From Lachnospiraceae bacterium (GTDB taxonomy: Bacteria; Bacillota; Clostridia; Lachnospirales; Lachnospiraceae), in contig FUZG01000004.1 in NCBI GenBank assembly GCA_900168235.1, positions 186,001 through 250,000 of the forward strand: DNA of 64,000 nt, written 5' to 3'. A model generated the notes under the pieces. The model saw only the letters and a program-made list of their open reading frames with translations, did no database searches and had not been told where the DNA came from. Position numbers and translations under genes: made by a program. Of this stretch, positions 8,316 through 16,286 are shown one piece after another. How positions within the stretch are numbered: position 1 is the stretch's first letter; each line of letters begins with the position of its first letter.

Positions 8316-8888
8316 ATGAAAGCACTGCAGGATAGAATACTGAAAGACGGTCGTGTCGTAAACGGCGACATATTAAAAGTAGATTCCTTTTTAACACATC
8401 AGGTTGATCCGGTCCTAATGACTGCCATTGGACAGGAATTTGCCGCTCATTTCCAGAATAAAGGCATCACCAAGGTTGCTACCATCGAAAGCTCCGGCAT
8501 CTCTCCGGCTCTGATAACCGCTCTTAATCTGAATGTTCCTCTTGTGATCTTCAAAAAGCATGCAAGTAAGGCGTTAAACGGAAGTCTCCTTCATACAGAA
8601 GTAACCAGCTTTACAACAGGCAAGACCTTTGAGCTCACGGCTTCTCCGAAGTTCCTGAAGCCCGAAGATCATGTACTGATAATCGACGACATCCTGGCGA
8701 ACGGCGAAGCGATAACAGGTGTGATTCGTCTCCTCCGTCTCGCTCATGCAACCGTTGCAGGAACAGGAATCATTATTGAAAAGACTTTCCAGCCGGGACG
8801 CAAGAAAATAACCGAGGCAGGCGTAGAGGTTTATTCGCTTGCAAAGATAAAATCCATGTCATCAGGCAATATAGAATTTGAAGAGTAA
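8316..8888 (+). CDS. xpt: Xanthine phosphoribosyltransferase
   Basis: The 190-residue protein matches Xpt, which salvages xanthine by making XMP from xanthine and PRPP. Family features visible are the N-terminal MKALQDRILKDGRVVNGDIL, the base-binding region VATIESSGISPALITA, and the PRPP loop VLIIDDILANGEAITG. Length equals the usual 190-195 residues. A GGAGG site sits 8 bases upstream of the ATG. It is the only plus-strand gene in the first 21 kb, transcribed alone, and stops 21 bases before a bidirectional terminator shared with the ABC importer operon. Confidence 0.95.
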   Translation: MKALQDRILKDGRVVNGDILKVDSFLTHQVDPVLMTAIGQEFAAHFQNKGITKVATIESSGISPALITALNLNVPLVIFKKHASKALNGSLLHTEVTSFTTGKTFELTASPKFLKPEDHVLIIDDILANGEAITGVIRLLRLAHATVAGTGIIIEKTFQPGRKKITEAGVEVYSLAKIKSMSSGNIEFEE

Positions 8889-8909
8889 TGACATAGCGCA
8901 CAAACATAA

Positions 8910-8949
8910 AAAACGGCTGACAGATGTTCGAATTTCTGTCAGCCGTTTT
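8910..8949. terminator. Bidirectional terminator between xpt and the ABC operon
   Basis: A perfect 15-bp stem (arm 8910-8924, loop 8925-8934, arm 8935-8949). On the minus strand it is followed by a T-run; on the plus strand the stem itself ends in TTTT. It serves two convergent transcripts. Confidence 0.85.
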
Positions 8950-8957
8950 ACTGTGCA

Positions 8958-9704
8958 TTACACGAATGATTTACTGATAAAACTATACATCTCATCAGTA
9001 AGCCCATAGAGCTCCTTTATCATACCGCTTTCGATGACTTCCTTCGGAGATGCACACTCTGCGCTTCCGTCCTGCCTCACCATAAGGACGCGCTCCGAGA
9101 TCCGAAGCGCGAGCTGAGGTTCATGCAGAGTCATGATGATGCTCACACCCTCTGATGAAAGCTTTTTCACTACATCCATGAGATCCAGTTTATGACGGAT
9201 ATCAAGATATGACGTAGGCTCATCCATTATCAGGTACTCAGGCTCCTGACATATCGCTCTCGCGATAAGCGCTCTCTGCTTCTGACCATCGCTCAGCGCT
9301 TCATAGGATTTATCTGCAAGATCTCCGATATTCATGAGTTCCATAGCTCTGCCAGCCGAGGACTGATCATCCTTGCTGAAAAGCCCCAGGCTGTCACTGT
9401 ACGGAAGCCGTCCTGCCATTACCACATCCCTGCAGGTCATATGCTGTGTCCTGACTCTCTCCGTCGTGACTATAGACATACGCTTCGACAGCTGCTTTAC
9501 CGGAATATGCTTAATATCATCCTTTCCGATAAAAACCGTGCCCCCGAGGGGTTTTATCTGTCCCGATATGCTTTTCAGCAGTGTGGATTTTCCTCCGCCG
9601 TTCGGACCTATAAGAGAAAGCACTTCTCCTTTTCCGAGTTCCAGACTCAAGTCCTGTATGATCACATTTTTATGATAGCCTGCTTTAAGATTTTCAATTC
9701 TCAC
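8958..9704 (-). CDS. FecE/BtuD-type ABC transporter ATPase
   Basis: A 248-residue ATP-binding subunit of an iron-siderophore/haem/cobalamin-class importer. It has Walker A GPNGGGKST, the Q-loop region, signature LSDGQKQRA, Walker B YLIMDEPTSYLD and the switch His in TLHEPQL. Its start overlaps the permease gene by 11 bases. It is the last gene of the riboswitch-controlled operon. The ATPase sequence cannot tell iron chelates, haem and corrinoids apart; the upstream cobalamin riboswitch favours corrinoids or related tetrapyrroles. Confidence 0.93.
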   Translation of the reverse strand: MRIENLKAGYHKNVIIQDLSLELGKGEVLSLIGPNGGGKSTLLKSISGQIKPLGGTVFIGKDDIKHIPVKQLSKRMSIVTTERVRTQHMTCRDVVMAGRLPYSDSLGLFSKDDQSSAGRAMELMNIGDLADKSYEALSDGQKQRALIARAICQEPEYLIMDEPTSYLDIRHKLDLMDVVKKLSSEGVSIIMTLHEPQLALRISERVLMVRQDGSAECASPKEVIESGMIKELYGLTDEMYSFISKSFV

Positions 9705-10716
9705 GATTCCTATGTCTCCTGATTATCATAAAAATAACTATCGGCGCACCAAAAAGAGAAGTGACCGCAGAAATATTCAGCTCGGTCGGAGCAAATATCC
9801 GTCTTGCAAGAAGATCGCTCAGCAAACAAAAAATTGAACCTGCCATAAAGGACGCCGGTATCAGTATTATGGGCTTTGAGGATTTTAATGACTCTCTCAT
9901 TAAAAACGGAACTGCAATTCCGATAAAGGAAACGGGGCCTGCGTATGCCGTTACGCATGCCGACAAAATGCTGGACATCAGGATTATCGCAACGCGGCAC
10001 ACCCTGACATTCACACCTACACTTCGTGCATAATTTTCCCCAAGGCGGAACGCATCCAGACTTTTTGACAGGAGCATTACAAGAACCATCGTTATTCCGA
10101 CAAGGAAAAAGCAGAATAATGCTCCCTTCATATCCGCTCCTGAAAAGCTTCCCTGTGACCAGCTGTGAAGGTTCACTATGTCAGAATCATCAGCAAATGC
10201 AATGAGAAAGTCCGTAACCGAACTGCAGATATAGCCTATCATGATACCCGCAGCAAGAAGCGACGCCATATTTTTCACACTGTTTGAGATCAGGATTATA
10301 AAACCGGTCGCTATTATAGAACCCGCAAAAGCCGTGAGAACCAGGAGCACAGACGATGACTTTCCGCTTCTTCCAACTATGAAGATCAAAAACAGCGCGA
10401 CAGTCATCTTTGCGCCGGAAGATATTCCAAGAATATACGGTCCTGCAATAGGATTTGCAAAATACGTCTGGAGCAAAAAGCCCGAAACTGCCAGTCCTCC
10501 GCCGAGTATCAGCGTCATAAGCGCCCGCGGAAGCCTAATGTCCATTATTATGTTCCTGCTTTTAATATCACTTGTTCCCGTAAAAAAGATTTCCAGTATC
10601 TTTTTCATGTCAACCTGCACTGTCCCCACGCACAGATTGAGGATAAATGAAATTATTAAAATAAATAGCAGTGCGGCAAAAACGATCACTGTACGGCTTC
10701 GTGCATTTTTTTGCAT
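9694..10716 (-). CDS. FecCD-family ABC transporter permease
   Basis: A 340-residue membrane permease with about ten hydrophobic segments. FecCD/BtuC signature blocks are visible: IRLPRALMTLILGGGLAVSG, YFANPIAGPYILGISSGA, and the C-terminal AYAGPVSFIGIAVPFLMR, which contacts the ATPase. It would form a homodimer with two copies of the ATPase encoded downstream. It starts 11 bases after the binding-protein gene. Substrate class is as for the operon: tetrapyrroles, siderophores or corrinoids. Confidence 0.93.
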   Translation of the reverse strand: MQKNARSRTVIVFAALLFILIISFILNLCVGTVQVDMKKILEIFFTGTSDIKSRNIIMDIRLPRALMTLILGGGLAVSGFLLQTYFANPIAGPYILGISSGAKMTVALFLIFIVGRSGKSSSVLLVLTAFAGSIIATGFIILISNSVKNMASLLAAGIMIGYICSSVTDFLIAFADDSDIVNLHSWSQGSFSGADMKGALFCFFLVGITMVLVMLLSKSLDAFRLGENYARSVGVNVRVCRVAIILMSSILSACVTAYAGPVSFIGIAVPFLMRESLKSSKPIILIPASFMAGSIFCLLSDLLARRIFAPTELNISAVTSLFGAPIVIFMIIRRHRNREN

Positions 10717-10727
10717 GAGTATCTTCC

Positions 10728-12272
10728 TTACTTCAGCTTATGGAAAAAATCAGTATCTTCTGACTCATTCCTAATTACTTTACCAAGATCATCAATTATT
10801 TTACCTGTTTTATCGGCGTACTGGTAAAGCGATTTATCTGTATAAAAAATATTCCCCTCTTTAAATGCCTTGAAATCAGAAAACGTTACATCAGAATCCA
10901 TAAGATCCTGCAAAGAAGCAGGCGCTCCAACGATCGTTGCATTGTAGATCACGATGTCTGCATTTTCAGCATATCCGTAAAATTCTTCCGTACTGATCGT
11001 AACCTGAGAATTATTACCCTCTTCATCATCTGTCACAGGCGACAGGTAATCTCCTCCTGCCATTTTAACCATTTTTGCAAAATAGTCACTTCCCCTTCTC
11101 GTGACTATCTGATGGTTAGAATTAAGCGAAAAGATCACGACCTTTTTTCCTGTGGATTCAAGATCATTTAATGCATCCACATAGGCTTTCTGAGTATTAA
11201 AGGCAGCCTCCGCTTCAGATTCTTTTCCTGTCAAAAGACCGTACACTTTTATCCATTCACAACGTCCGAGAGGTTCCGGTTCATAGCTGGATCTGTCGAT
11301 AAAAACAGGAATTCCGAGCTTTTCGATTTTTTCCTGAACCTTCGGCACGTGAAGTATCATCGTGTTTTCGATGGCAAGGTCGATATCATCCGCCACCATC
11401 CGTTCATAGTCAGGCGCGCTGTATTTTCCGCCATAGATCAGTTTTCCGTCATCCATAGCTTTTTTAGCTGATTCAATATACCATCCGTCGCGATCGATAC
11501 CTGAAAGTGCAATATTTTGTACAGCAGAAACTGCGTCAAACTGGCACATGACTCCGGAAGCCGCGAGATATATGCGTTCAAGCGGTTTTTTCAAGATTAT
11601 GATATCATCTGAAAGCTCATCCTCCCGAACGCTTGCCGATGAATCACTTTCCTCAGGCATGACCAGATATTTCCGCCCGTCATCAACGCAGATAACAGCA
11701 TAGTTATCCGTATACCTGTGGATCACAAAGCTTTCCGCATGATCATTTTCATCAGTGGAAATATACTCGATTCCCGGTATTTCCGGTGCTGACAGATCCT
11801 TTTTATCTCCTTTAAGAGCGTCCGCCGTTTCATCATCCTCAGCCCCAGCGGAATCTCCGCTGTCCGCAGTTGTTCCATCACCATCGATCAGCTTAAAATG
11901 AAGCGTATACTCGATAAGGTGCGGTGTGCTCATGGCAACGGTATCAGCTTTCACAGTCATATCCTTATCAAGGACCACGGGAATGACAAATTCCGAATTA
12001 CCCTCTGTGTTTACAGGCTCATAGGTTTTGTCATCCACGATCATGTAGTCATAATTTTTGCTGCTCCAGATAATATCCGCGTATGCTTTGCCCTGCCTGA
12101 TCTCTATCCTGCATGGACTTTCTATATGAGCTCTTCCACTGCCTCCCGTTAAATCAACAGATGCGGTGTATTCCCCATCGGAAATACCACCGCATCCTGC
12201 TAATAATAACGAGATCAGCAGGAAAAGCAATATGCTCTTAAGCCTGATCATCAATCCCTGCTTATTTCCCAT
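10728..12272 (-). CDS. Lipoprotein substrate-binding protein with extra N-terminal domain
   Basis: The protein has a lipoprotein signal (LLISLLLAGCGG). Two domains follow. Residues about 27-130 form a beta-rich domain beginning DGEYTASVDL with the hallmark WSSKNYDYMIV. Residues about 230-510 form a class III periplasmic-binding fold (TroA/BtuF/FhuD type), with ERIYLAASGVMCQFDAV and LGIPVFIDRSSYEPEPLGRCEW. A charged linker rich in Asp and Glu lies between. Start choice is ambiguous: Met at 12272, or the Met at 12251 that has an AGGGA site and gives a tidy signal peptide. The extra domain resembles that of the chelatase encoded upstream. It delivers substrate to the FecCD permease. Confidence 0.88.
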   Translation of the reverse strand: MGNKQGLMIRLKSILLFLLISLLLAGCGGISDGEYTASVDLTGGSGRAHIESPCRIEIRQGKAYADIIWSSKNYDYMIVDDKTYEPVNTEGNSEFVIPVVLDKDMTVKADTVAMSTPHLIEYTLHFKLIDGDGTTADSGDSAGAEDDETADALKGDKKDLSAPEIPGIEYISTDENDHAESFVIHRYTDNYAVICVDDGRKYLVMPEESDSSASVREDELSDDIIILKKPLERIYLAASGVMCQFDAVSAVQNIALSGIDRDGWYIESAKKAMDDGKLIYGGKYSAPDYERMVADDIDLAIENTMILHVPKVQEKIEKLGIPVFIDRSSYEPEPLGRCEWIKVYGLLTGKESEAEAAFNTQKAYVDALNDLESTGKKVVIFSLNSNHQIVTRRGSDYFAKMVKMAGGDYLSPVTDDEEGNNSQVTISTEEFYGYAENADIVIYNATIVGAPASLQDLMDSDVTFSDFKAFKEGNIFYTDKSLYQYADKTGKIIDDLGKVIRNESEDTDFFHKLK

Positions 12273-12278
12273 AATTAA

Positions 12279-13904
12279 TTACTTTATAACTGCTCCTGCG
12301 TGCTCAACATAGATCTTCTGAACATCAGCGATTCCGCCGAGACCTGCGATCTGGCAGTCTACGCTGTCAAAGGAACCATCTGCCTCGAAACCACTCTTCC
12401 AGGAATCCTCTTCATCGCCTGCCATGTCGTTATTTGCATGATCTCCTGCAACAACCATGAGAGGACGAAGGATAACCTTCTTGTAGCCGTTCTTCTTTAC
12501 GTTCTCGATAACATTGGAAAGCTCTGTTTCTTCCGGCTCACCTTCAACAGTACCGATGAAAACATTCTCGTAACCAAGCTTTTCCATCTGAGTCTGCATC
12601 TGGTTATATGTAATATTTGCAGTGTGTGATGTTCCGTGACCCATGAATACAAATGCTGTTCCGTCTTCCTTTGCTGCATCAAGGCTGTCGAAACCTGCTG
12701 TCTTTACAGCTTCTGCTGTGATAGCCTTTGCAACTGCCTCTTTATCCTTATTGATGACACTTGCATCTTTTCCAACTTCGCCGAGAAGAGGCTCTGCAAC
12801 TGCTACAGACTCAAACTTATCCTTGTAGGAATCAACAGTTTCCATGAGCTCATCGTACTCAGCGCCGTGCATCAGGTGAGTAGGCTGGATAACGAGATTC
12901 TTTACGCCGTTATCAACAGCTCTCTGCATTGCCTGCTCCATGTTGTCGATCTTTTCGCCGTCTCTTGCATTTACATGATTGATGATGATCTGTGCTGTAA
13001 ATGCTCTTCTTACTGCCCAGTCAGGATATGCCTTTGCAAGTGCCTTCTCGATACCGCCGATATCCTCTGCTCTGCTGTCATTAAAGGATGTACCAAAGCT
13101 TACCACAAGGAGCTCGTTATCGCCGATCTCATCGCCGTTGAGCGGATCATCCTTGGAAGCATCGCCTGTATCTCTTCCGAAGTAGTCAGGGTCAGCATTT
13201 TCACCCTCTACCATTTCCTTCTGCTCATCAGTAAGTGCATCCCATGCAGACTTTGCATCAGCGCAGAGCTTATCTGTATCCTCGCTCCACTCCTGAACAT
13301 AGATAGAATCAATGAGTGATGCAACATTATCTGCTGCAGCCTGATCATCGTCACCTGCAGATGCCTGTACGTCAGAAACTGTAACCTCGTGGTCATACCA
13401 CTTACCCTTTGTTCCGATAAGTGCCAGCTGGAAAGATTCACCGATAGCCGGAACCGGAACATCAAAGCCGTTTACTTCTTCTGTTGTACCGTCATCATAT
13501 TTAACAGTGTCTGTTGTGGGCTGGAGAAGCTCTGCGCCGTCTTTCTGCGCATCCTCTGCTGTGCCCGGGAAAAGATTTACGATATTTTTTGAAGGAAGTG
13601 TGATATGGATCGTCATCTCACCATCTTTTACAGTAAGAGTTCCCATATCATCATAAGCTTCATTTACATGAAACATGGAACTGTCTGTTGTGAACTTTGC
13701 GCTGTAAACGCCGTCTTCAAGAGCTGAAGCATCTGCTGCCTCTTCTGAAGCTGCCTCAGTTGTCTCCTCAGCTGCAGCTGTTGAAACCTCCGTTGAAGCT
13801 GCTGCGTTCTCAGTTGCAGCATTTTCTGTCTTCTGACCACAGCCCGCAAAAGATGCTGCGACCATTGCTGCAGCCATAACGACTGCAAGTGTCTTCTTTT
13901 TCAT
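12279..13904 (-). CDS. Surface lipoprotein with CbiK-type chelatase domain
   Basis: A 541-residue protein with a clear lipobox (MVAASFAGC, Cys about residue 22) and a low-complexity Ala/Glu/Thr linker. A domain of about 120 residues comes next (DGVYSAKFTTDSSMFHVNEA to GKWYDHEVTVSD), then an anaerobic cobaltochelatase (CbiK) domain from about 265. Candidate catalytic or metal residues are retained: His in MGHGTSH (about 422), Glu in GTVEGEP (about 453) and His in VVAGDHANNDMAG (about 488). CbiK inserts cobalt into sirohydrochlorin in the cytosol, but this copy is exported and lipid-anchored. The start at 13904 is chosen because AAAGGAGG precedes it and it begins the signal peptide; an upstream GTG has no such site. 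It is the first gene under the cobalamin riboswitch. Confidence 0.88.
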   Translation of the reverse strand: MKKKTLAVVMAAAMVAASFAGCGQKTENAATENAAASTEVSTAAAEETTEAASEEAADASALEDGVYSAKFTTDSSMFHVNEAYDDMGTLTVKDGEMTIHITLPSKNIVNLFPGTAEDAQKDGAELLQPTTDTVKYDDGTTEEVNGFDVPVPAIGESFQLALIGTKGKWYDHEVTVSDVQASAGDDDQAAADNVASLIDSIYVQEWSEDTDKLCADAKSAWDALTDEQKEMVEGENADPDYFGRDTGDASKDDPLNGDEIGDNELLVVSFGTSFNDSRAEDIGGIEKALAKAYPDWAVRRAFTAQIIINHVNARDGEKIDNMEQAMQRAVDNGVKNLVIQPTHLMHGAEYDELMETVDSYKDKFESVAVAEPLLGEVGKDASVINKDKEAVAKAITAEAVKTAGFDSLDAAKEDGTAFVFMGHGTSHTANITYNQMQTQMEKLGYENVFIGTVEGEPEETELSNVIENVKKNGYKKVILRPLMVVAGDHANNDMAGDEEDSWKSGFEADGSFDSVDCQIAGLGGIADVQKIYVEHAGAVIK

Positions 13905-13930
13905 AATTCCTCCTTTGAAACAGAACACAA

Positions 13931-13959
13931 AGAAAAAGTCTCCACCAAAGTGAAGACTT
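13931..13959 (-). terminator. Intrinsic terminator of the riboswitch expression platform
   Basis: On the minus strand AAGTCTTCAC, a TTTG loop and GTGGAGACTT form a 10-bp stem followed by TTTCTTT, ending about 27 bases before the chelatase ATG. Placed directly after the cobalamin aptamer, it should stop transcription when ligand is bound. Confidence 0.8.
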
Positions 13960-14039
13960 AAACACGCACTAAAATATCAGCAAATGCATTACATTTGCCT
14001 TCATCCTTCGTACAGTCAATTCCTCGTGACCCGGTTTCC

Positions 14040-14242
14040 CATGTACGACGACAGGCAGGTTTCCCGACTTATTGATAATGCAGTCATGTATCTCACAACT
14101 GCGGCGCATTTTCTCACCTTCCCGGATTTAATCCAGTGGTATTTTCATTATCAAGAAAAAGCTCTCAAAATACGGTGACGAGATCGCGCGGGATTCTGAC
14201 CCGCTTCCCTTTTAACTTGTGACGAACAAGCACCTTCCGTCA
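14040..14242 (-). promoter_or_regulatory. Cobalamin riboswitch aptamer
   Basis: Read on the minus strand the leader contains the 5' element AAGGTGCTTG (14236-14227), the core AGTTAAAAGGGAA with its GCGGG/CCCGC stem (about 14188-14218), ACCACTGGATT, and the B12 box AAGTCGGGAAACCTGCC (14070-14054). These are the conserved parts of the class I cobalamin (adenosylcobalamin-type) aptamer. It is followed by a small hairpin and the terminator at 13931-13959, so control is probably transcriptional and OFF with ligand. The whole 395-base gap 13905-14299 is explained by aptamer, platform and promoter; the promoter hexamers were not clear. Confidence 0.9.
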
Positions 14243-14299
14243 TGTATGATTTTTACATAAATCACATGATATCACAGACGAAGGAAAAAAGCTTCATAT

Positions 14300-14935
14300 T
14301 TATTTAATATTCTTTACAACTTCTGCAAGTTTTTCTGCGAGAACTCTGTGTCCTTCCGGCGTCAGATGGAGCGAATCCTCATCCGATGGATAAATATACT
14401 CCGCCGCATCAAAAAATATGCAGTCGTATTTCTCTGCAACAGCTTTATAGTACTTTGGAAACTTTTTGGACTCTTCAAGCGATTTTTCATCGAAGTCTCC
14501 GTAAAAAGGAGAAGTCTGTAAATCTTCTCCAAGCTCAGGCGGTGACACCAGAATGATCTTCGGGATGAATCCCTGTTTCTCTGCGGTAAATTCCCGAATC
14601 ACATCCACCAGTGTCGCTGCGCCGTCAGCTATTTCCCGTGCCGTGAGGCGAAATGTTGTCTTCAGATCGTTGCTTCCGAGCATCATTATCACAATGTCAA
14701 CAGGCTTATGCGAATTAAGGCAGGGCTTCAGATAATCAAGCCCGTTTTTCCAGCCGTCCAAAGGATCCTCATGGATCGTTGTACGTCCGTTACAGCCCTC
14801 TTCGATAACCGAGTATTCATCACCGAGAAGCTCCTGAAGCCTGCCCGGATATCGGATATTTCTCGGATACCGCATCCCGTTTTCAGGGCTGTAACCGTAT
14901 GTATTTGAATCGCCGTAGCACAAAACCGTCGTCAT
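14300..14935 (-). CDS. SGNH/GDSL-family hydrolase
   Basis: A 211-residue cytosolic esterase-like protein without a signal peptide. The four SGNH blocks are visible: GDSN near the N-terminus (catalytic Ser in VLCYGDSNTYGY), the Gly of GCNGRTT, GSNDLK with the block III Asn, and the C-terminal Asp/His pair in DEDSLHLTPEGH. The pattern is closest to arylesterase/acyltransferase-like members acting on small acetyl or aryl esters. Deacetylation of imported plant oligosaccharides is a reasonable inference given neighbouring glycan genes, but no substrate can be read from the sequence. It lies 40 bases after a small gene on the same strand. Confidence 0.88.
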   Translation of the reverse strand: MTTVLCYGDSNTYGYSPENGMRYPRNIRYPGRLQELLGDEYSVIEEGCNGRTTIHEDPLDGWKNGLDYLKPCLNSHKPVDIVIMMLGSNDLKTTFRLTAREIADGAATLVDVIREFTAEKQGFIPKIILVSPPELGEDLQTSPFYGDFDEKSLEESKKFPKYYKAVAEKYDCIFFDAAEYIYPSDEDSLHLTPEGHRVLAEKLAEVVKNIK

Positions 14936-14975
14936 TGCCTTGCCTCCAAAAGCTTTTTCACAGGAATATCAGTAT

Positions 14976-15194
14976 TTATTTTCCGAAAAGTCCTCCTGCT
15001 ATGCTTGTAACATCGCCAAGATCGAGTTTTCCGTCAGCTACTGCTTCCTGCACTTTTTTGATATCCGCTTCATCAACGTTGATATTGGCTTTTTTCAGCA
15101 GTTCCTTTGCCTGAGCCGGATCTGCTTTGGCGATCTGTGCCATAAGTTCCTTGTTGCTGCTTATCTGTTTAATGATGTCTGCAATGTTTCCCAT
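14976..15194 (-). CDS. Small 72-residue helical protein, unknown
   Basis: A 72-residue, mostly helical and charged protein (MGNIADIIKQISSNKELMAQ start) ending in DVTSIAGGLFGK. It has no Cys, no signal peptide and no membrane segment. A strong AAAGGAGG ribosome site 9 bases upstream and an extended -10 promoter support expression. The general look (short leader-like helix, Gly-Gly near the end) faintly recalls Nif11-type leader peptides, but no modification enzyme or peptide exporter is adjacent, so I do not assign that role. It is probably cotranscribed with the GDSL hydrolase. Confidence 0.7.
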   Translation of the reverse strand: MGNIADIIKQISSNKELMAQIAKADPAQAKELLKKANINVDEADIKKVQEAVADGKLDLGDVTSIAGGLFGK

Positions 15195-15235
15195 GATACA
15201 ACTCCTCCTTTAAAACCAATTTTTTGTACATAACT

Positions 15236-15264
15236 ATTATAACAGTATGAACGGAGAAGTGTTA
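15236..15264 (-). promoter_or_regulatory. Promoter of the 72-residue protein gene
   Basis: On the minus strand ATAACA, an 18-base spacer, and TATAAT (15241-15236) preceded by TGT form an extended -10 promoter about 42 bases upstream of the ATG. Confidence 0.65.
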
Positions 15265-15282
15265 TTTTTTGTAAAAAGAGCT

Positions 15283-15444
15283 GTCAAAATGTTACTGTTC
15301 AGAGGCAAACTGCGCACTACGCTGCGCAGTTATGCCCCAATAACGAAGTCGAGCCATTGGATTTTGCCCATCGCCAGAGGCGATTTAATTGGCAAAATCC
15401 GTTACTGGAGCGAGCTGTAAGCGAGTGAACAGTAACGTCAAAAT
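15283..15444. mobile_element. MITE-like element with terminal inverted repeats and 8-bp direct repeat
   Basis: A 146-base element (15291-15436) ends in perfect 11-bp inverted repeats, GTTACTGTTCA (15291-15301) and TGAACAGTAAC (15426-15436). It is flanked on both sides by the same 8 bases, GTCAAAAT (15283-15290 and 15437-15444), which looks like a target-site duplication. Inside are two more hairpins: AACTGCGCA/TGCGCAGTT (15308-15331) and GGATTTTGCC/GGCAAAATCC (15359-15400) with a nested ATCGCC/GGCGAT. It encodes no protein and sits 2 bases beyond the permease stop codon. A structured RNA is the alternative, but the flanking repeat favours insertion. Confidence 0.65.
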
Positions 15445-15446
15445 CA

Positions 15447-16271
15447 TCAAAGCTTTCCGCCGGAGGTTGCGATACCTTCGATGAACTGCTTCTGGAAGAA
15501 TACATAGATTACGATCATAGGTAAGCACGCGATAAGTGCTGCTGCCATGAGTTCCGGATATTTTGCTGCAAACTGACCCTGCATCTTTGAAAGTGCGCTT
15601 GCAAGTGTTGTCTTATTTGTATCAGGACAAACGATCATGGGCCACATAAGGTCTTTATATGCGAAAACTGCTGTAAAGATTCCGAGCGCAACCATAGCGG
15701 ACTTTGTAAGCGGTGACATGATAAATAAAAATGTCTGACCTATATTACAACCGTCAAGTCGTGCCGCTTCCTCGAGTTCCTTCGGAAGTCCCATGTACGC
15801 CTGACGCAGAAGGAATGTTCCAAATGCGGAGACAAGACCCGGGAACAAAAGACCCATCATGGAATTTGTCCATCCAAGCTTACTTACCATTACGTACTGC
15901 GGGATGATGAAAATCTGAGACGGGATCATCATCTGGAAAAGTACCAGACCGAACATCAGGTTTTTACCTGTAAACTCAAGTCTTGCAAAGGCATAACCCG
16001 CAAGTGTCGCAGTCAGCACCGCGCAGAGCACTCTGAGTACGATCATCATTATCGTATTAAAATAGAGCTTCACGAAATTTACGTTGTGCATTACTGTGAC
16101 AAAGTTTTCTGTTCTTAACTTTGACGGGAATATCACGAAAGGATCAACCTGTGTTGACTCGCCTACAGTCTTAAACGCAGTAAGTGCCATCCATGCAAAG
16201 GGAACCAGCATAATAAGTGACATTACTGCCAGAATTATATATATAACAATCTTGCTTCTATTTCGACTCAT
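15447..16271 (-). CDS. msmG: Sugar ABC transporter permease (MalG/MsmG type)
   Basis: A 274-residue inner-membrane permease of the carbohydrate uptake-1 family with six hydrophobic segments. The EAA loop that docks the ATPase reads EEAARLDGCNIGQTFLFIMSPL. It is the last gene of the alpha-galactoside operon and pairs with the permease encoded 15 bases upstream. No ATPase gene is present in the operon, so it presumably uses a shared MsmK/MsiK-type ATPase encoded elsewhere, as is common in Firmicutes. Its stop is followed immediately by the MITE-like element. Confidence 0.9.
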   Translation of the reverse strand: MSRNRSKIVIYIILAVMSLIMLVPFAWMALTAFKTVGESTQVDPFVIFPSKLRTENFVTVMHNVNFVKLYFNTIMMIVLRVLCAVLTATLAGYAFARLEFTGKNLMFGLVLFQMMIPSQIFIIPQYVMVSKLGWTNSMMGLLFPGLVSAFGTFLLRQAYMGLPKELEEAARLDGCNIGQTFLFIMSPLTKSAMVALGIFTAVFAYKDLMWPMIVCPDTNKTTLASALSKMQGQFAAKYPELMAAALIACLPMIVIYVFFQKQFIEGIATSGGKL

Positions 16272-16286
16272 TTTCTCACCTTCTTT

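Noticed and set aside
14976-15194. Nif11-type natural product leader peptide
   Set aside because: Only the Gly-Gly fits; no biosynthetic or export gene is adjacent. It is kept as an unknown small protein.
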